From assembly GCF_046244365.1 (NCBI RefSeq), contig NZ_CP176395.1:3224001-3288000 (forward strand): 64,000 bases of DNA, written 5' to 3'. The notes below the pieces were generated by a model that did not search any database, had not been told where the DNA came from, and saw nothing but the letters and a program-made list of their open reading frames with translations. Made by a program: the position numbers and the translations under genes. Of this stretch, positions 52,103 through 60,194 are shown in pieces. This DNA comes from Paenibacillus_V sp046244365 (GTDB lineage Bacteria; Bacillota; Bacilli; Paenibacillales; NBRC-103111). Position 1 is the stretch's first letter; every line of letters starts with the position of its first letter.

Positions 52103-52371
52103 TTTTTTAGGACGTCCACCTCTAACTGCAGCCGTCGTATTTGGCGTTCCTGTTCGGTCTCAATCTTTGAAGGATTCCCCCGCTTATCCTTGAATCCTGT
52201 CATCCCGCATTCCCGATACTTCCTCATCCACCTTTTCACACGGTCCTTATCTTGTATGCCCAAATGTTCCGTGATCTTTCGGTAGCTCCATCCCTCTTCG
52301 ACATGAAGCCGAATGGCTTCCACTTTTAACGACTCTGGGTAATGCTTAAACTTTTGTCCTTTTATCGCCAT
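52042..52371 (-). CDS. IS3-family OrfA (helix-turn-helix)
   Basis: About 109 residues from the ATG at 52371, which follows AAGGGGTG; an upstream in-frame codon at 52395 lies inside the terminal repeat region. HTH motif SYRKITEHLGIQDKDRVKRW, then a leucine zipper-like coiled coil (IRRLQLEVDVLKKWLQIL). It overlaps OrfB by 61 bases; the slippery A_AAA_AAG lies in this overlap in the correct phase. Confidence 0.88.
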   Translation of the reverse strand: MAIKGQKFKHYPESLKVEAIRLHVEEGWSYRKITEHLGIQDKDRVKRWMRKYRECGMTGFKDKRGNPSKIETEQERQIRRLQLEVDVLKKWLQILNREGYRTGTTSSMN

Positions 52372-52640
52372 AAAAATGCACCCCTTAGAATTCATCGGAT
52401 TAACCTAAGGGTTTTTCCAATGTCTATTCTAAGGGGCGCACTTCAGGAGCCAGTGGGGGGATTTATTCTATGAAAATTAAATAGTAGCTACCTTCAATTC
52501 TGCACCAGGAGGCCTCTTACGCAAAAGATCCCAGGAATTGGCGTTTGCTCACAAGCCCTCTTCGCTTGCTGCATTCGCACAAGCAGGCAGCCCGCCACTG
52601 GCGTACATTGAACAATAACCAGTGAGCGAGGTGAACTTCC

Positions 52641-53171
52641 ATGACACAATCTAAAGAGGTATTCGCACGGGCCAAGCAGCTGCAGGGTAGGCCGGTATGC
52701 ATCACCCTGTATAGCGGAAAGACCTACGTCGGCTACATTACCGACGTCAACAGCAGCGGCTTGACGCTGGCCAACGCCGGAGCTCAGCCGCGTAGCTCAT
52801 CCGGGAAGCAAGGCTCCCTCCCTAGTCAGCGCAGAGCCGGATCCCATGCCTCGGGCAGACGTTCCGGCAGTCGGCGAAGCGGCGCGCGCAAGCCATCCGT
52901 CCGTTCCCACTCCCGCAAGCCGGACGCCCAGGTATCGTCCTTTCTGCCGATGATAGGCTCGCTGTTCGGGGGATTAGGCGGCATCGGTGGGCTTGGCGGC
53001 GCCGCTGCGGGATCGCTCGGTGGTGCGTTGGGCGGCGGCGTGCGGCTGTTCGGCATGATCCAGCGATTTTTCCCGGTCATGCAGTTAGGGTTCGGCATGA
53101 TCAAACAAGTAAGCCCGTTTCTAGGCGCCTTTCAAGGCTTGATGAAGCCATCTGGAGCTGCTGCGACATAG
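52641..53171 (+). CDS. Hypothetical protein: LSM-like N-terminus, basic linker, glycine-rich membrane-like tail
   Basis: 176 residues. The N-terminal 50 resemble a small SH3/LSM barrel (GRPVCITLYSGKTYVGYITD). Residues 55-100 are Ser/Arg/Lys-rich and disordered. Residues ~105-176 are hydrophobic and glycine-rich (LFGGLGGIGGLGGAAAGSLG) and may lie in a membrane or coat. GCGAGGTGA precedes the start. The function is unknown; similar basic plus glycine-rich layouts occur in spore-associated proteins of Paenibacillaceae, which is only suggestive. A hairpin (GAATAGCCC/GGGCTATTC, 53196-53232) follows. Confidence 0.75.
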   Translation: MTQSKEVFARAKQLQGRPVCITLYSGKTYVGYITDVNSSGLTLANAGAQPRSSSGKQGSLPSQRRAGSHASGRRSGSRRSGARKPSVRSHSRKPDAQVSSFLPMIGSLFGGLGGIGGLGGAAAGSLGGALGGGVRLFGMIQRFFPVMQLGFGMIKQVSPFLGAFQGLMKPSGAAAT

Positions 53172-53428
53172 GGTGAATCACCGTAACCGCAAAATGAATA
53201 GCCCTTTTTTGGACGGACCAAGGGGGCTATTCGCGAGCGGCGGGGAGCCGCTTTTGTGAAACTTCTATGCGAGCGGGTGGACACGAATGTCTTCTCGAAG
53301 GTTGATATATTATTAACGAGGGGTTACGATCGAGCCGCCAAGAGAGGAGGATGTCCATTACCCAGTAGTGGAAGCTTGTAGTAAAACGTCCATTACATAA
53401 ATGAGGACTTTGATCTTTGCAGATCAGT

Positions 53429-53616
53429 TTCTTGTCGTTTAAAGGGTCAAGTTCTTGTCGTTCGAGGAGGAGAAGGAGGCTGCTGTCGGAGGACAAGAAC
53501 ATACATTCATTAAGATCCGCGCGCTGCGCGGTTTTTTTCTATATGGATATATGTTCTTGTCCAAACTCAAGGACAAGAACATATATCCATTGCCGTTTTT
53601 GGACAAGAACATATAT
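53429..53616. repeat. GACAAGAA/TTCTTGTC repeat cluster with attenuator-like folding
   Basis: TTCTTGTC occurs at 53429, 53452 and 53554, and its complement GACAAGAA at 53492, 53572 and 53602. GGATATATGTTCTTGTCC (53545-53562) and GGACAAGAACATATATCC (53571-53588) form a perfect 18-bp inverted repeat. The copy at 53491 can compete for the same arm while enclosing a terminator (53517-53538). Confidence 0.75.
53517..53538 (+). terminator. Intrinsic terminator inside the repeat cluster
   Basis: CCGCGC-GCT-GCGCGG (53517-53531) followed by seven T residues. Confidence 0.85.
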
Positions 53617-53728
53617 GCTTTCCTGCAAATGAATAAACGACAAAGATGAAGTGTTTAAAAAGATTCGGCAATTCGGCAGCTACATCGCTCAACTCCCTCG
53701 TTTTGATTTAGTTTGCTCCTGAATACTC

Positions 53729-54043
53729 GCTTATTCGCAGGATTTCACCCTTGTCTAAAAATATAAAAGACAGAAGGGGCGACCGTTACTTGACCTAGGC
53801 AACATGAGGGCGTACGGAAATAGAGGGTGTTGTCGACACCCCAATATATTCCATATACTGCAAGCATTCTCCATGCCGCCCCTGGAGGTTTTCACTCCCA
53901 TGTCTCAACGGGTCAGAGCCCTCTCATTCCTTCGTTACACCTATCCAAGGGGTGGAGGCCGGTCTTGCTAACGGAACGGGTCAGAGCCCTTTTGTTGAAT
54001 GTATCCGGTACTCCGTGCTTTCTTTGAAATCCTGCGAATAAGC
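53729..54043. repeat. 315-bp segment with 19-bp terminal inverted repeats
   Basis: GCTTATTCGCAGGATTTCA at 53729-53747 is the exact inverse complement of 54025-54043. Inside are two direct copies of AACGGGTCAGAGCCCT (53909-53924 and 53975-53990) and a GGGTGT...ACACCC hairpin near 53826. It has the size of a MITE-type element or a structured RNA; no transposase is encoded. Confidence 0.6.
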
Positions 54044-54072
54044 CAATTCTTGATGAAATGAACAGTTACGTG

Positions 54073-55344
54073 CTAAGCTGCTTCTTGCTGTGGCAAGGTT
54101 TTTAGCGGAATATAATCTTGACTGTTACGGGCCATACCAACTAAGATTCTTGCCAATTTACTACATAGTTTCATAATGGATCTCATTTTCTTCAGCTTCT
54201 TCGTCTGAACATTGTAAGCATGCATGGCTTGGAATTCCGGATTTGTCATGACCATGCTCATCGTGGCCATAAATAGGAAGCGGCGAAGTCGTGAACGGCC
54301 ACGTTTACTAATGACGATCTGTCCGGACCATTTGCCTGAGCTAGCCTCGGTGAGGTTAAGGCCGGCGTGGCGAAGCAAGGCATTCCCATGTGTAAATCCG
54401 CTTAAGTCACCTGCTTCTCCGAGAATACCAGCTAGAGAAATAGCGCTAATTCCTTTAATAGCAAGCATGGACTTAGCAAAAGGAATACACTTCAATGCGA
54501 ATAGAATCTCCTTTTCTATGACCTGGAGCTGTTCACAGGCGAGATCATACTCTGCAAGTAATTGTTTTAAATGAAGCTGGTAAGCATATGCAGCGTGCCT
54601 AGCACCGACCGAATGGTTGGCTAACGTTATGAGTTCCTGGGCCCTTCGTAAGCCACTGTGCCGCTTCATGAGTGTTTTCCACCCTTGAACTACGTCCTCT
54701 GGTTGCTTTTCACGAAGCTCTGACGGAGTAGGGAAGAGTCGTAGCGTTGCCAAGGCACCAATACAAGTAATGTGCTTGAATACTTGTCTGAACTCAGGAA
54801 AGACCACGTCCACCCATCGGTGGATTTGGTTTTTGGTACTAACGAGGCGTTTAACCACAAAATCGCGATTCGAAAGAAGAACACGCAGTTCTTCAAATGC
54901 TTCAGGTGTGTTGCGTCTAGTCGAGTAGTAGCCGTTTTTCACCATGTCGGCGATGACAAGGGCATCCTTTTTATCGCTTTTTGAGCGAGTGTTATCCCGG
55001 TTTTCTTTGTTCTTTTTCACAAGGTGAGGGTAAACAAGAACAACTTCAAAATGGCGCTGAGCCAACCAACGAGATACGTTTAGCCAATAATGACCGGTAG
55101 GTTCCATACCTACAATGGCTGAATTTAAGTGATAAACAGTTTGCAGTTTATGAATCCAATGAAGAAGGCTGCAGAACCCATCATCGTCATTAGTAAACGA
55201 TAAGGGTTCTCCAACGATGATACCGCGGAAGTTTACAGCTCGAGCCACATGTGACTGCTGTGCGATGTCGATCCCGACGACGAGATGTGAAGAGGTAATG
55301 TTTTCAATGAGTTGATTTTGTCTGGCTTGCGATTTAAACTTCAT
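54073..55344 (-). CDS. IS110-family transposase (DEDD, bridge-RNA-guided type)
   Basis: 423 residues. The N-terminal RuvC-like DEDD domain has VVGIDIAQQSHVARAV (first Asp), VGMEPTGHYW (Glu), and KSDKKDALVIADM (Asp pair). The C-terminal transposase_20 domain has KGISAISLAGILGEAGD and the catalytic-serine region RHAGLNLTEASSGKWSG. Complete length with a strong AGGAGG before the ATG at 55344. Enzymes of this family recombine DNA using a bridge RNA transcribed from the element's non-coding end. Confidence 0.92.
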   Translation of the reverse strand: MKFKSQARQNQLIENITSSHLVVGIDIAQQSHVARAVNFRGIIVGEPLSFTNDDDGFCSLLHWIHKLQTVYHLNSAIVGMEPTGHYWLNVSRWLAQRHFEVVLVYPHLVKKNKENRDNTRSKSDKKDALVIADMVKNGYYSTRRNTPEAFEELRVLLSNRDFVVKRLVSTKNQIHRWVDVVFPEFRQVFKHITCIGALATLRLFPTPSELREKQPEDVVQGWKTLMKRHSGLRRAQELITLANHSVGARHAAYAYQLHLKQLLAEYDLACEQLQVIEKEILFALKCIPFAKSMLAIKGISAISLAGILGEAGDLSGFTHGNALLRHAGLNLTEASSGKWSGQIVISKRGRSRLRRFLFMATMSMVMTNPEFQAMHAYNVQTKKLKKMRSIMKLCSKLARILVGMARNSQDYIPLKTLPQQEAA

Positions 55345-55440
55345 AGTAGAGCGTCCTCCTGGATGATAGGTTTTTGGGGCATGACCCCGTGCGCAACCCT
55401 ATCGTACCGAGGCGCTTTTATTTTTACAAAGCCGAAAATA
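55345..55440 (-). ncRNA. Candidate bridge-RNA region of the IS110 element
   Basis: On the minus strand, GATAGG (55403-55398) pairs with CCTATC (55370-55365), enclosing an inner stem GGGG/CCCC (55388-55376) with an asymmetric internal loop (GTTGCGCAC opposite AAAAA). A stem with a sequence-rich internal loop just upstream of the transposase is the position and layout of the IS110 bridge RNA. The full RNA extent is unknown. Confidence 0.4.
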
Positions 55441-55560
55441 ATCCATCTACAGGAATGCTAACGGGCAGTTTAGTTAAATACATTTCAAATGAAATGATGT
55501 AACTTTTACGGCATTATCACGTCTATATAAGGATGGTTTTAGGCAAAAGGAGGACTTGGA

Positions 55561-55647
55561 ATGCGTCATAAAAAAGCATTCATTATATCTTTTACGGGAT
55601 TTTTAGCTTTGCTGGTAGCATTCATTTATTTATGGGAAACCTTGTAG
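55561..55647 (+). CDS. Very small membrane peptide, 28 residues
   Basis: ATG 55561 follows AAAAGGAGG. The peptide is MRHKKAFIISFTGFLALLVA followed by FIYLWETL and a stop: a basic start and one hydrophobic helix. It may be a real membrane peptide or the signal-peptide stump of a gene truncated at 55645. Confidence 0.45.
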   Translation: MRHKKAFIISFTGFLALLVAFIYLWETL

Positions 55648-55841
55648 CGAATACAAGAATTGAAGGATACGCTAGGAGCATTGGCATTAGGATTGCAAAA
55701 AAAACTCCACCTCTTCCCAATGTTACTTCTGGGCAAGCACAATAGACGGTTGAAATCTTTGGCTGACGGTAATACAGAAAATCTCCGCCTTCGGCAATAC
55801 CCGAACTGCGGTATAAAGGAAAATGGTGATGATAGAACAAT

Positions 55842-56254
55842 ATGGACACTAAAAAAAATATTGAAAATATCAGCCTATTAAAAGAGAAAATATCTGATTG
55901 GCATAAGTTGAGTGAAGAAGAACTGTTTCTTGCTGTTAAAGAGTTTGAGAAAACGCCCAGGTTAGAGGTTATTATCAAGATTTATTTAATGATCCGAAGT
56001 TTTCTAAAATCCTTCTTGATATCTATATTAGGCATAAGGATAATACTAAGCTTATAGTTCTGCTTGTTTCAGCAATTGGGAATATGATTCAGAGATATGT
56101 TCTTCCGGAAACAAAGGAAATTTACGAATTCATGCTGGAAAATTCAGATAAAAGTAACATTGGACCTTATGTTGCGATATTCCTTCCTAAATTAAAATAT
56201 TTTTATATTTATGATAAAAAATGGAACCGTACCACAAATGACGCAAATTTTTAA
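55842..56254 (+). pseudogene. Frameshifted hypothetical gene (~135 residues)
   Basis: The first frame reads MDTKKNIENISLLKEKISDW and continues to FEKTPR near 55960. The natural continuation is in another frame: GYYQDLFNDPKFSKILLDIY, later NMIQRYVLPETKEIYEFMLE and KLKYFYIYDKKWN, ending at TAA 56252-56254. A short tandem AGGTTAGAGGTT at the break suggests slippage. The protein is acidic, helical and lysine-rich and I do not recognise it; the style resembles small immunity proteins, but this is not established. Confidence 0.6.
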
Positions 56255-56884
56255 CCAAGAAAATTGTTTCATGTCAAGGGTACTGTAAGTAATTGTATTG
56301 CCTTCTGTAATTTCTAAAGATTCTGGGTCTATCATAAGTTGAGGTTTCTGAAAGCACGGGGACGGACAATAATGTTTTGACAGAAATAGAGAGTCACCAT
56401 AGAATCAATAGTGTAGCGGAAGCACTGTACTTCAAGAGGGATCCTTGGAGAACACTAGACGGTCCCATTCGTTTGCCGCGTAAATGGACAAATAAGTAGA
56501 AAATAAGGGGGATTTTAAATGATTCCGGGTTATACCAGGTGCGTTATCCACAATGGTGTTTCATTCAAGATCCCCGACAGCACCCAACATCTGAAGAGTG
56601 AACATTCCCATGGCGGTCTCCGTCTCGAAGTTCTCAGATAAACTGCGGAACGTAATTCTGTGCTGGCCCAGTTCCTCAAAAATCTTCAAGAGGTCTATGG
56701 GGCGGTGGCTATTGAACGCTCCGGTCGCATAATCCTTAAAGCGTGCCAACAATTCAAGAGCTATTGAAAACTTCACTAAGTTGGGGTGAAGTCCCTTTTT
56801 TATGCTAAAAAATACTTGTATCTCAAAGACTTAGATTAATGCAAAATGCTCAATTCTAAAAAAAATGTACTGGAGGAATACTAG
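56255..56884. other. Decayed coding remnants before the stalk-domain gene
   Basis: A plus-strand frame at about 56342-56503 reads EVSESTGTDNNVLTEIESHH and then RINSVAEALYFKRDPWRTLD, ending LPRKWTNK and stop: it looks like the C-terminal tail of a larger lost protein. A minus-strand serine recombinase fragment follows (56540-56776). The final ~100 bases carry only the leader and GGAGG of the next gene. Confidence 0.5.
56540..56776 (-). pseudogene. Serine recombinase (resolvase/integrase) catalytic-domain fragment
   Basis: The minus-strand reading IDLLKIFEELGQHRITFRSL, SENFETET and MFTLQMLGAVGDLE, then a stop where ERNTIV is expected, followed by NTIVDN, is the central part of the serine recombinase N-terminal domain. 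The catalytic serine end and the whole DNA-binding part are missing. It marks a former integrated element in this stretch. Confidence 0.75.
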
Positions 56885-58705
56885 GTGAAAAAAATTATTT
56901 TCACTTTACTCGCAACGGTTATGTTACTCTCGCTTAATCCCGCAACCATTGTTACTGCTGCTGCTCTAACCGCTATAAAAACCGCATCTAAAGTCACAGT
57001 GGACGGCGTTGTGAAATCTTTCGACGCTTACACTATCAACGGTAATAACTATTTCAAGCTACGTGATATTGCCTACATACTGTCTGGCACGACAAGGCGG
57101 TTTGAAGTCACATGGGACGGAGAAAAGAACGCAATCAGCCTTTTCAGCGGCAAGCCTTACACCGTTATCGGTGGTGAAATGACTTTGACAACAGGTGACA
57201 GAACAAAGAGTGCGATACTCTCAACCTCGAAAGTCTACCTCGAAGGTAAGGAAATCAAGTTGACGGCTTACACCATCGACGGCAACAACTATTTCAAGCT
57301 CCGTGACCTCGGCAGCACTTTTGATTTTTATGTAGGGTGGGATGGTAATAACAATACTGTCGAGATTGAGTCGATGTTTAGCTATGTACCTGAAAACAGT
57401 GGCGATAGCTATTCGTATATAGGTGATATAAATGTAGGTAATACACAAAAAAATAATATAAGCAATTGGGCAAATGTTTCACCCCTGCAGCAATTCTCCT
57501 ACAAGAATGAGGGGGTGGCATATGCTTATGTAAAGGATAGCAGTCTTATAATTGTAACCCCTAGTAAAGAATTGAGCGTTGAAATGAAATATCCTAAAAT
57601 AGGGGATGTGATTTCCGATGATGATGGCAACTTCTACATTGTGTGGGGGAAAAATGGAACTGCCAACACGGAGCAAACGGTTTTTATCTCGAAATACTCA
57701 CCGAATGGTGCGCAAATAAAAACCACAGGCTTTGTTGGGGCATCTGCAATGGGGGCAGATGGTAACACAAAGATTCCGTTCGATGCCGGAAACTGCGTTT
57801 CCGCAATCGACAATGGTACCTTAATGGTTAATTATGCCCGCACAATGTACAATGGGCATCAGTCTAATAATGTAATAGCTGTCAACACAACAGATATGTC
57901 CCCTTACAAATTTGAGTCTCTTATTTGGGATAGCAGTCAAGCTAATATTCCGTATGTCAGCCATTCATTTAACCAATCCGTAATATATTCAGAAAAAGCC
58001 AAGGATTTTATTTTCGCCAATCACGGTGATGCGTACGGACGTGGGTTTATTATCGATAAATTGCGGAAAGAAATGTATACGGACTATGAAAAATTAATAT
58101 ATGCGTCAAAATACCCGACGCTTAACATTTTTAATTTCTATCTTGAAGCAAACACAAATTACAATATGTCGATAGTAAACAAGACCTTTGCACAACTTGG
58201 CGGACTTGCGGAAACAAGCAAAGGTGTTGTGCTTGTCGGAGCATCTGCAAAGTCTATCAGCGAGGCGGCAAAGACGGAAAAGCAAAATCTGTTTATTCAA
58301 ATATTCGACCCGCTTGCCAAAGAGTTGTCTTCGTCTACGGTTGTCGGAGGAACTACTCGTAGTGGTGCAACATCGTTCGACATTAATGACAACAAAAACT
58401 CACCTTTAACGAATGTAACCGATTATGGCGTTATTTGGCTCACAAATTATACTGACAAGAATGTTATCACACCACAGGTTGTCGTAGCTGACGACCATAT
58501 CGTGATATTGTGGACAGAAAATAGTAAGTCTGTGTCTGAATCCTTTTATATGGTGTTGTCTGCGGGGGGCGATGTTATTACTCCGGCAACCTCACTCGGC
58601 ATAAAGAATTTAAATTCTTATGAGGTGCCGATATATCATAACGGCCTTGTCTACTGGGCTTATACTTATAATGGAAAACTAAGAGTTGTGAGTATAAAGC
58701 CATAA
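56885..58705 (+). CDS. Secreted stalk-domain protein (copper amine oxidase N-like domain plus beta-propeller-like region)
   Basis: 606 residues. Signal peptide (KKIIFTLLATVMLLSL, ending near TAAAL), then two stalk-type repeats marked by NGNNYFKLRDIA (~residue 52) and DGNNYFKLRDLG (~residue 136). The remaining ~430 residues are beta-rich with repeating hydrophobic strands and no recognisable catalytic motif. GTG 56885 follows GGAGG. Probably exported and cell-wall or spore-surface associated. Flanked by decayed mobile DNA, so it may be accessory cargo. Base composition looks more AT-rich than the sugar genes. Confidence 0.82.
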   Translation: MKKIIFTLLATVMLLSLNPATIVTAAALTAIKTASKVTVDGVVKSFDAYTINGNNYFKLRDIAYILSGTTRRFEVTWDGEKNAISLFSGKPYTVIGGEMTLTTGDRTKSAILSTSKVYLEGKEIKLTAYTIDGNNYFKLRDLGSTFDFYVGWDGNNNTVEIESMFSYVPENSGDSYSYIGDINVGNTQKNNISNWANVSPLQQFSYKNEGVAYAYVKDSSLIIVTPSKELSVEMKYPKIGDVISDDDGNFYIVWGKNGTANTEQTVFISKYSPNGAQIKTTGFVGASAMGADGNTKIPFDAGNCVSAIDNGTLMVNYARTMYNGHQSNNVIAVNTTDMSPYKFESLIWDSSQANIPYVSHSFNQSVIYSEKAKDFIFANHGDAYGRGFIIDKLRKEMYTDYEKLIYASKYPTLNIFNFYLEANTNYNMSIVNKTFAQLGGLAETSKGVVLVGASAKSISEAAKTEKQNLFIQIFDPLAKELSSSTVVGGTTRSGATSFDINDNKNSPLTNVTDYGVIWLTNYTDKNVITPQVVVADDHIVILWTENSKSVSESFYMVLSAGGDVITPATSLGIKNLNSYEVPIYHNGLVYWAYTYNGKLRVVSIKP

Positions 58706-59418
58706 AGCAAAGAGTATTCCTATCGCTGTTTAAATAATCTCAACTTTCGCAGAGCGAAAATCGGCTTAAATGCAAGATGTAACTGAAAGCGTTTGGGGGC
58801 GGACTGTCGTTTCGCCGTTAGCCCCGTTGCGGTGAACCTTACCACAAGTGATGGTAAAGCAGAAACTCGAACTATCGGTTTTTTTTAGATTTCATAAGTA
58901 TTAACTAATACATTAATTAAAAACCGGATTCGTTTTTGAATCCGGCTTTTACATTTTGGCTCAGTAAAGCAACTTTGCGGTCGTGCAGGATGCTCGCAGA
59001 TTGGCCGCCGATTTTCTGGACTCGACGGGCACGATAGCACAATCGTTACACGACGGCAACCGGACAGATGATCGGATCGGCTATCTTGGATCCAATTATT
59101 ACACTCTAAAGTGAGGAACTGACTATGACGAAGCGTTCGGAACTGAGAAAAGTAAAGACACAATAGTATAGATGTATAAAATATGGAATTTGTGTCCATA
59201 TTGTTTCTATTTTTCGCGGATAGACCCTTTAATCTGAACCACATCGTATGTGACGGCGAAAAATCGGGGTGTGGGAGAGTGCGGGGAATGTTATAGGTAC
59301 TTTGGTATAAAGGGAATACAATTCGTGAAACTTTTGCTTGACAAGATGAAGGGATTTATGCAAAGTTACTGGTGTCGAATAGGTTAAAAAGCGCGAAGCG
59401 AGGAAAAGGTGAAACACT
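58706..59418. other. 713-base gap: terminator and gene debris
   Basis: It holds the terminator at 58919-58950 and a short broken frame at about 58980-59165 (VVQDARRLAADFLDSTGTIA, then GYLGSNYYTLK, a TGA, and GTDYDEAFGTEK) that looks like the remnant of an unidentified gene. A consensus -35 TTGACA lies at 59338-59343 but with a poor -10 (CAAAGT, 17 bases on). Confidence 0.5.
58919..58950 (+). terminator. Intrinsic terminator
   Basis: CCGGATTC pairs with GAATCCGG around GTTTTT, extended by A/T pairs and followed by CTTTT. Confidence 0.85.
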
Positions 59419-59997
59419 CTGAAAGCGAATAGGTTGGAAGCGTTCAGCGATGGGGTGCTGGCGATTATCATTACGATCATGGTGTTGGAATTTAAAGTGC
59501 CGGAAGGCCATGACTGGTATGCGCTAATCGAACTGGGCCCAAAGATTCTTAGCTACATCTTCAGTTTCGTATATATCGGCATCTACTGGAACAATCATCA
59601 TCATCTGCTGCACATGGTTCGAACGATGAACGGGCGGTTGATGTGGCTCAACTTGCTGCTTCTTTTCTGGTTATCCCTCGTGCCGTTCACGACAGCTTGG
59701 ATGGGGGAAAGCCATTTTGCAGCTACTCCAACTGCGCTGTACGGTATTATTCTACTACTTGCGGCTTTCTCGTACTGGTTGCTTCAGCGCGCGATTATTA
59801 ACCAACATTCTGGCGATTCCTCATTCGTCGTGGCGATGGGTAAAAACTGGAAAGGGAAATTATCTCCCTTGCTCTACCTGATCGCGGTCTTGACCGCATA
59901 TGTGAGTCCTTGGATATCCGGCTTCTTTTTCGTACTTGTTGCCGTGATCTGGTTTGTGCCGGATAAGCGAATCGAGCAAGCACTGCGAGGGCACTAA
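59419..59997 (+). CDS. TMEM175/DUF1211-like potassium channel family protein, CTG start
   Basis: About 192 residues with six helices. The family selectivity motif RxxxFSD is present as NRLEAFSDGVLAIIIT at the very N-terminus; GIYWNNHHHLLHMV and WLNLLLLFWLSLVPFTTAWM are typical further segments. The only codon giving the full motif is CTG 59419, with AGGAAAAGG about 9 bases upstream and a stop (TGA) just before it. A TTG at 59434 would remove the conserved Arg. Family members form leaky K+ channels in membranes. Confidence 0.85.
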   Translation: MKANRLEAFSDGVLAIIITIMVLEFKVPEGHDWYALIELGPKILSYIFSFVYIGIYWNNHHHLLHMVRTMNGRLMWLNLLLLFWLSLVPFTTAWMGESHFAATPTALYGIILLLAAFSYWLLQRAIINQHSGDSSFVVAMGKNWKGKLSPLLYLIAVLTAYVSPWISGFFFVLVAVIWFVPDKRIEQALRGH

Positions 59998-60151
59998 GAA
60001 ATGCTCTTCGATTCTCGCGTTCAAGGGGTATTACTGGAAACTACATGGTGGACTGTTAGCGAAATAGCTGAGTGGATGAGAACGATCCATTCGGCTTTTT
60101 TATTGTCCAGCGACACAAATGTCCCTAGATTTACAGGGTATAAAATAATGC

Positions 60152-60179
60152 TTGCAATGTGGGAGCATTTTGATATAAT
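60152..60179 (+). promoter_or_regulatory. Promoter of the metal-type ABC importer
   Basis: TTGCAA (60152-60157), 16 bases, TATAAT (60174-60179). The Fur box starts 16 bases after the -10. Confidence 0.7.
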
Positions 60180-60194
60180 CGTAAATGTTGAATT

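Larger units (their letters stand above)
51150..52467 (-). mobile_element. IS3-family insertion sequence (IS150-like, about 1.3 kb)
   Basis: Two overlapping minus-strand genes (orfA, orfB) lie between imperfect inverted repeats: ATAAATCCCCCAC at the left edge (51150-51162) faces GTGGGGGGATTTATT at the right (52453-52467). Further matching inside (GACATTGTAAAAAA and GACATTGGAAAAAC) extends the pairing to about 60 bases. I could not settle the exact ends or a target duplication. Confidence 0.82.
53172..54072. other. 900-base non-coding stretch with structured repeats
   Basis: No gene is supported here. It holds a hairpin (53196-53232), a cluster of six GACAAGAA/TTCTTGTC octamers around a terminator (53429-53616), and a 315-bp segment bounded by 19-bp inverted repeats (53729-54043) with internal 16-bp direct repeats. 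Confidence 0.7.
54044..55450 (-). mobile_element. IS110-family insertion sequence (approximate limits)
   Basis: Defined by the minus-strand DEDD transposase and the structured leader before it. IS110 elements lack terminal inverted repeats, so the ends are not readable from a single copy. The right-hand end (transposase 5' side) lies somewhere between 55410 and 55550, and the other end close to the transposase stop. Confidence 0.5.
55345..55841. other. Gap between IS110 transposase and frameshifted gene
   Basis: It contains the structured IS110 leader (55345-55440) and one short ORF (55561-55647). The stretch 55650-55840 shows weak minus-strand coding character (reading GIAEGGDFLYYRQPK) but nothing that could be assigned. 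Confidence 0.5.

Noticed and set aside
53429..53616. CRISPR array
   Set aside because: The repeats occur in both orientations with irregular spacing and no cas genes are nearby.
53455..53649. 64-codon frame through the GACAAGAA repeats
   Set aside because: Its sequence is dictated by the DNA repeats (DKNIY repeated) and it crosses the terminator hairpin; treated as non-coding.
53827..54027. 66-codon frame inside the 315-bp inverted-repeat element
   Set aside because: No ribosome binding site and internal direct repeats explain its apparent pattern.
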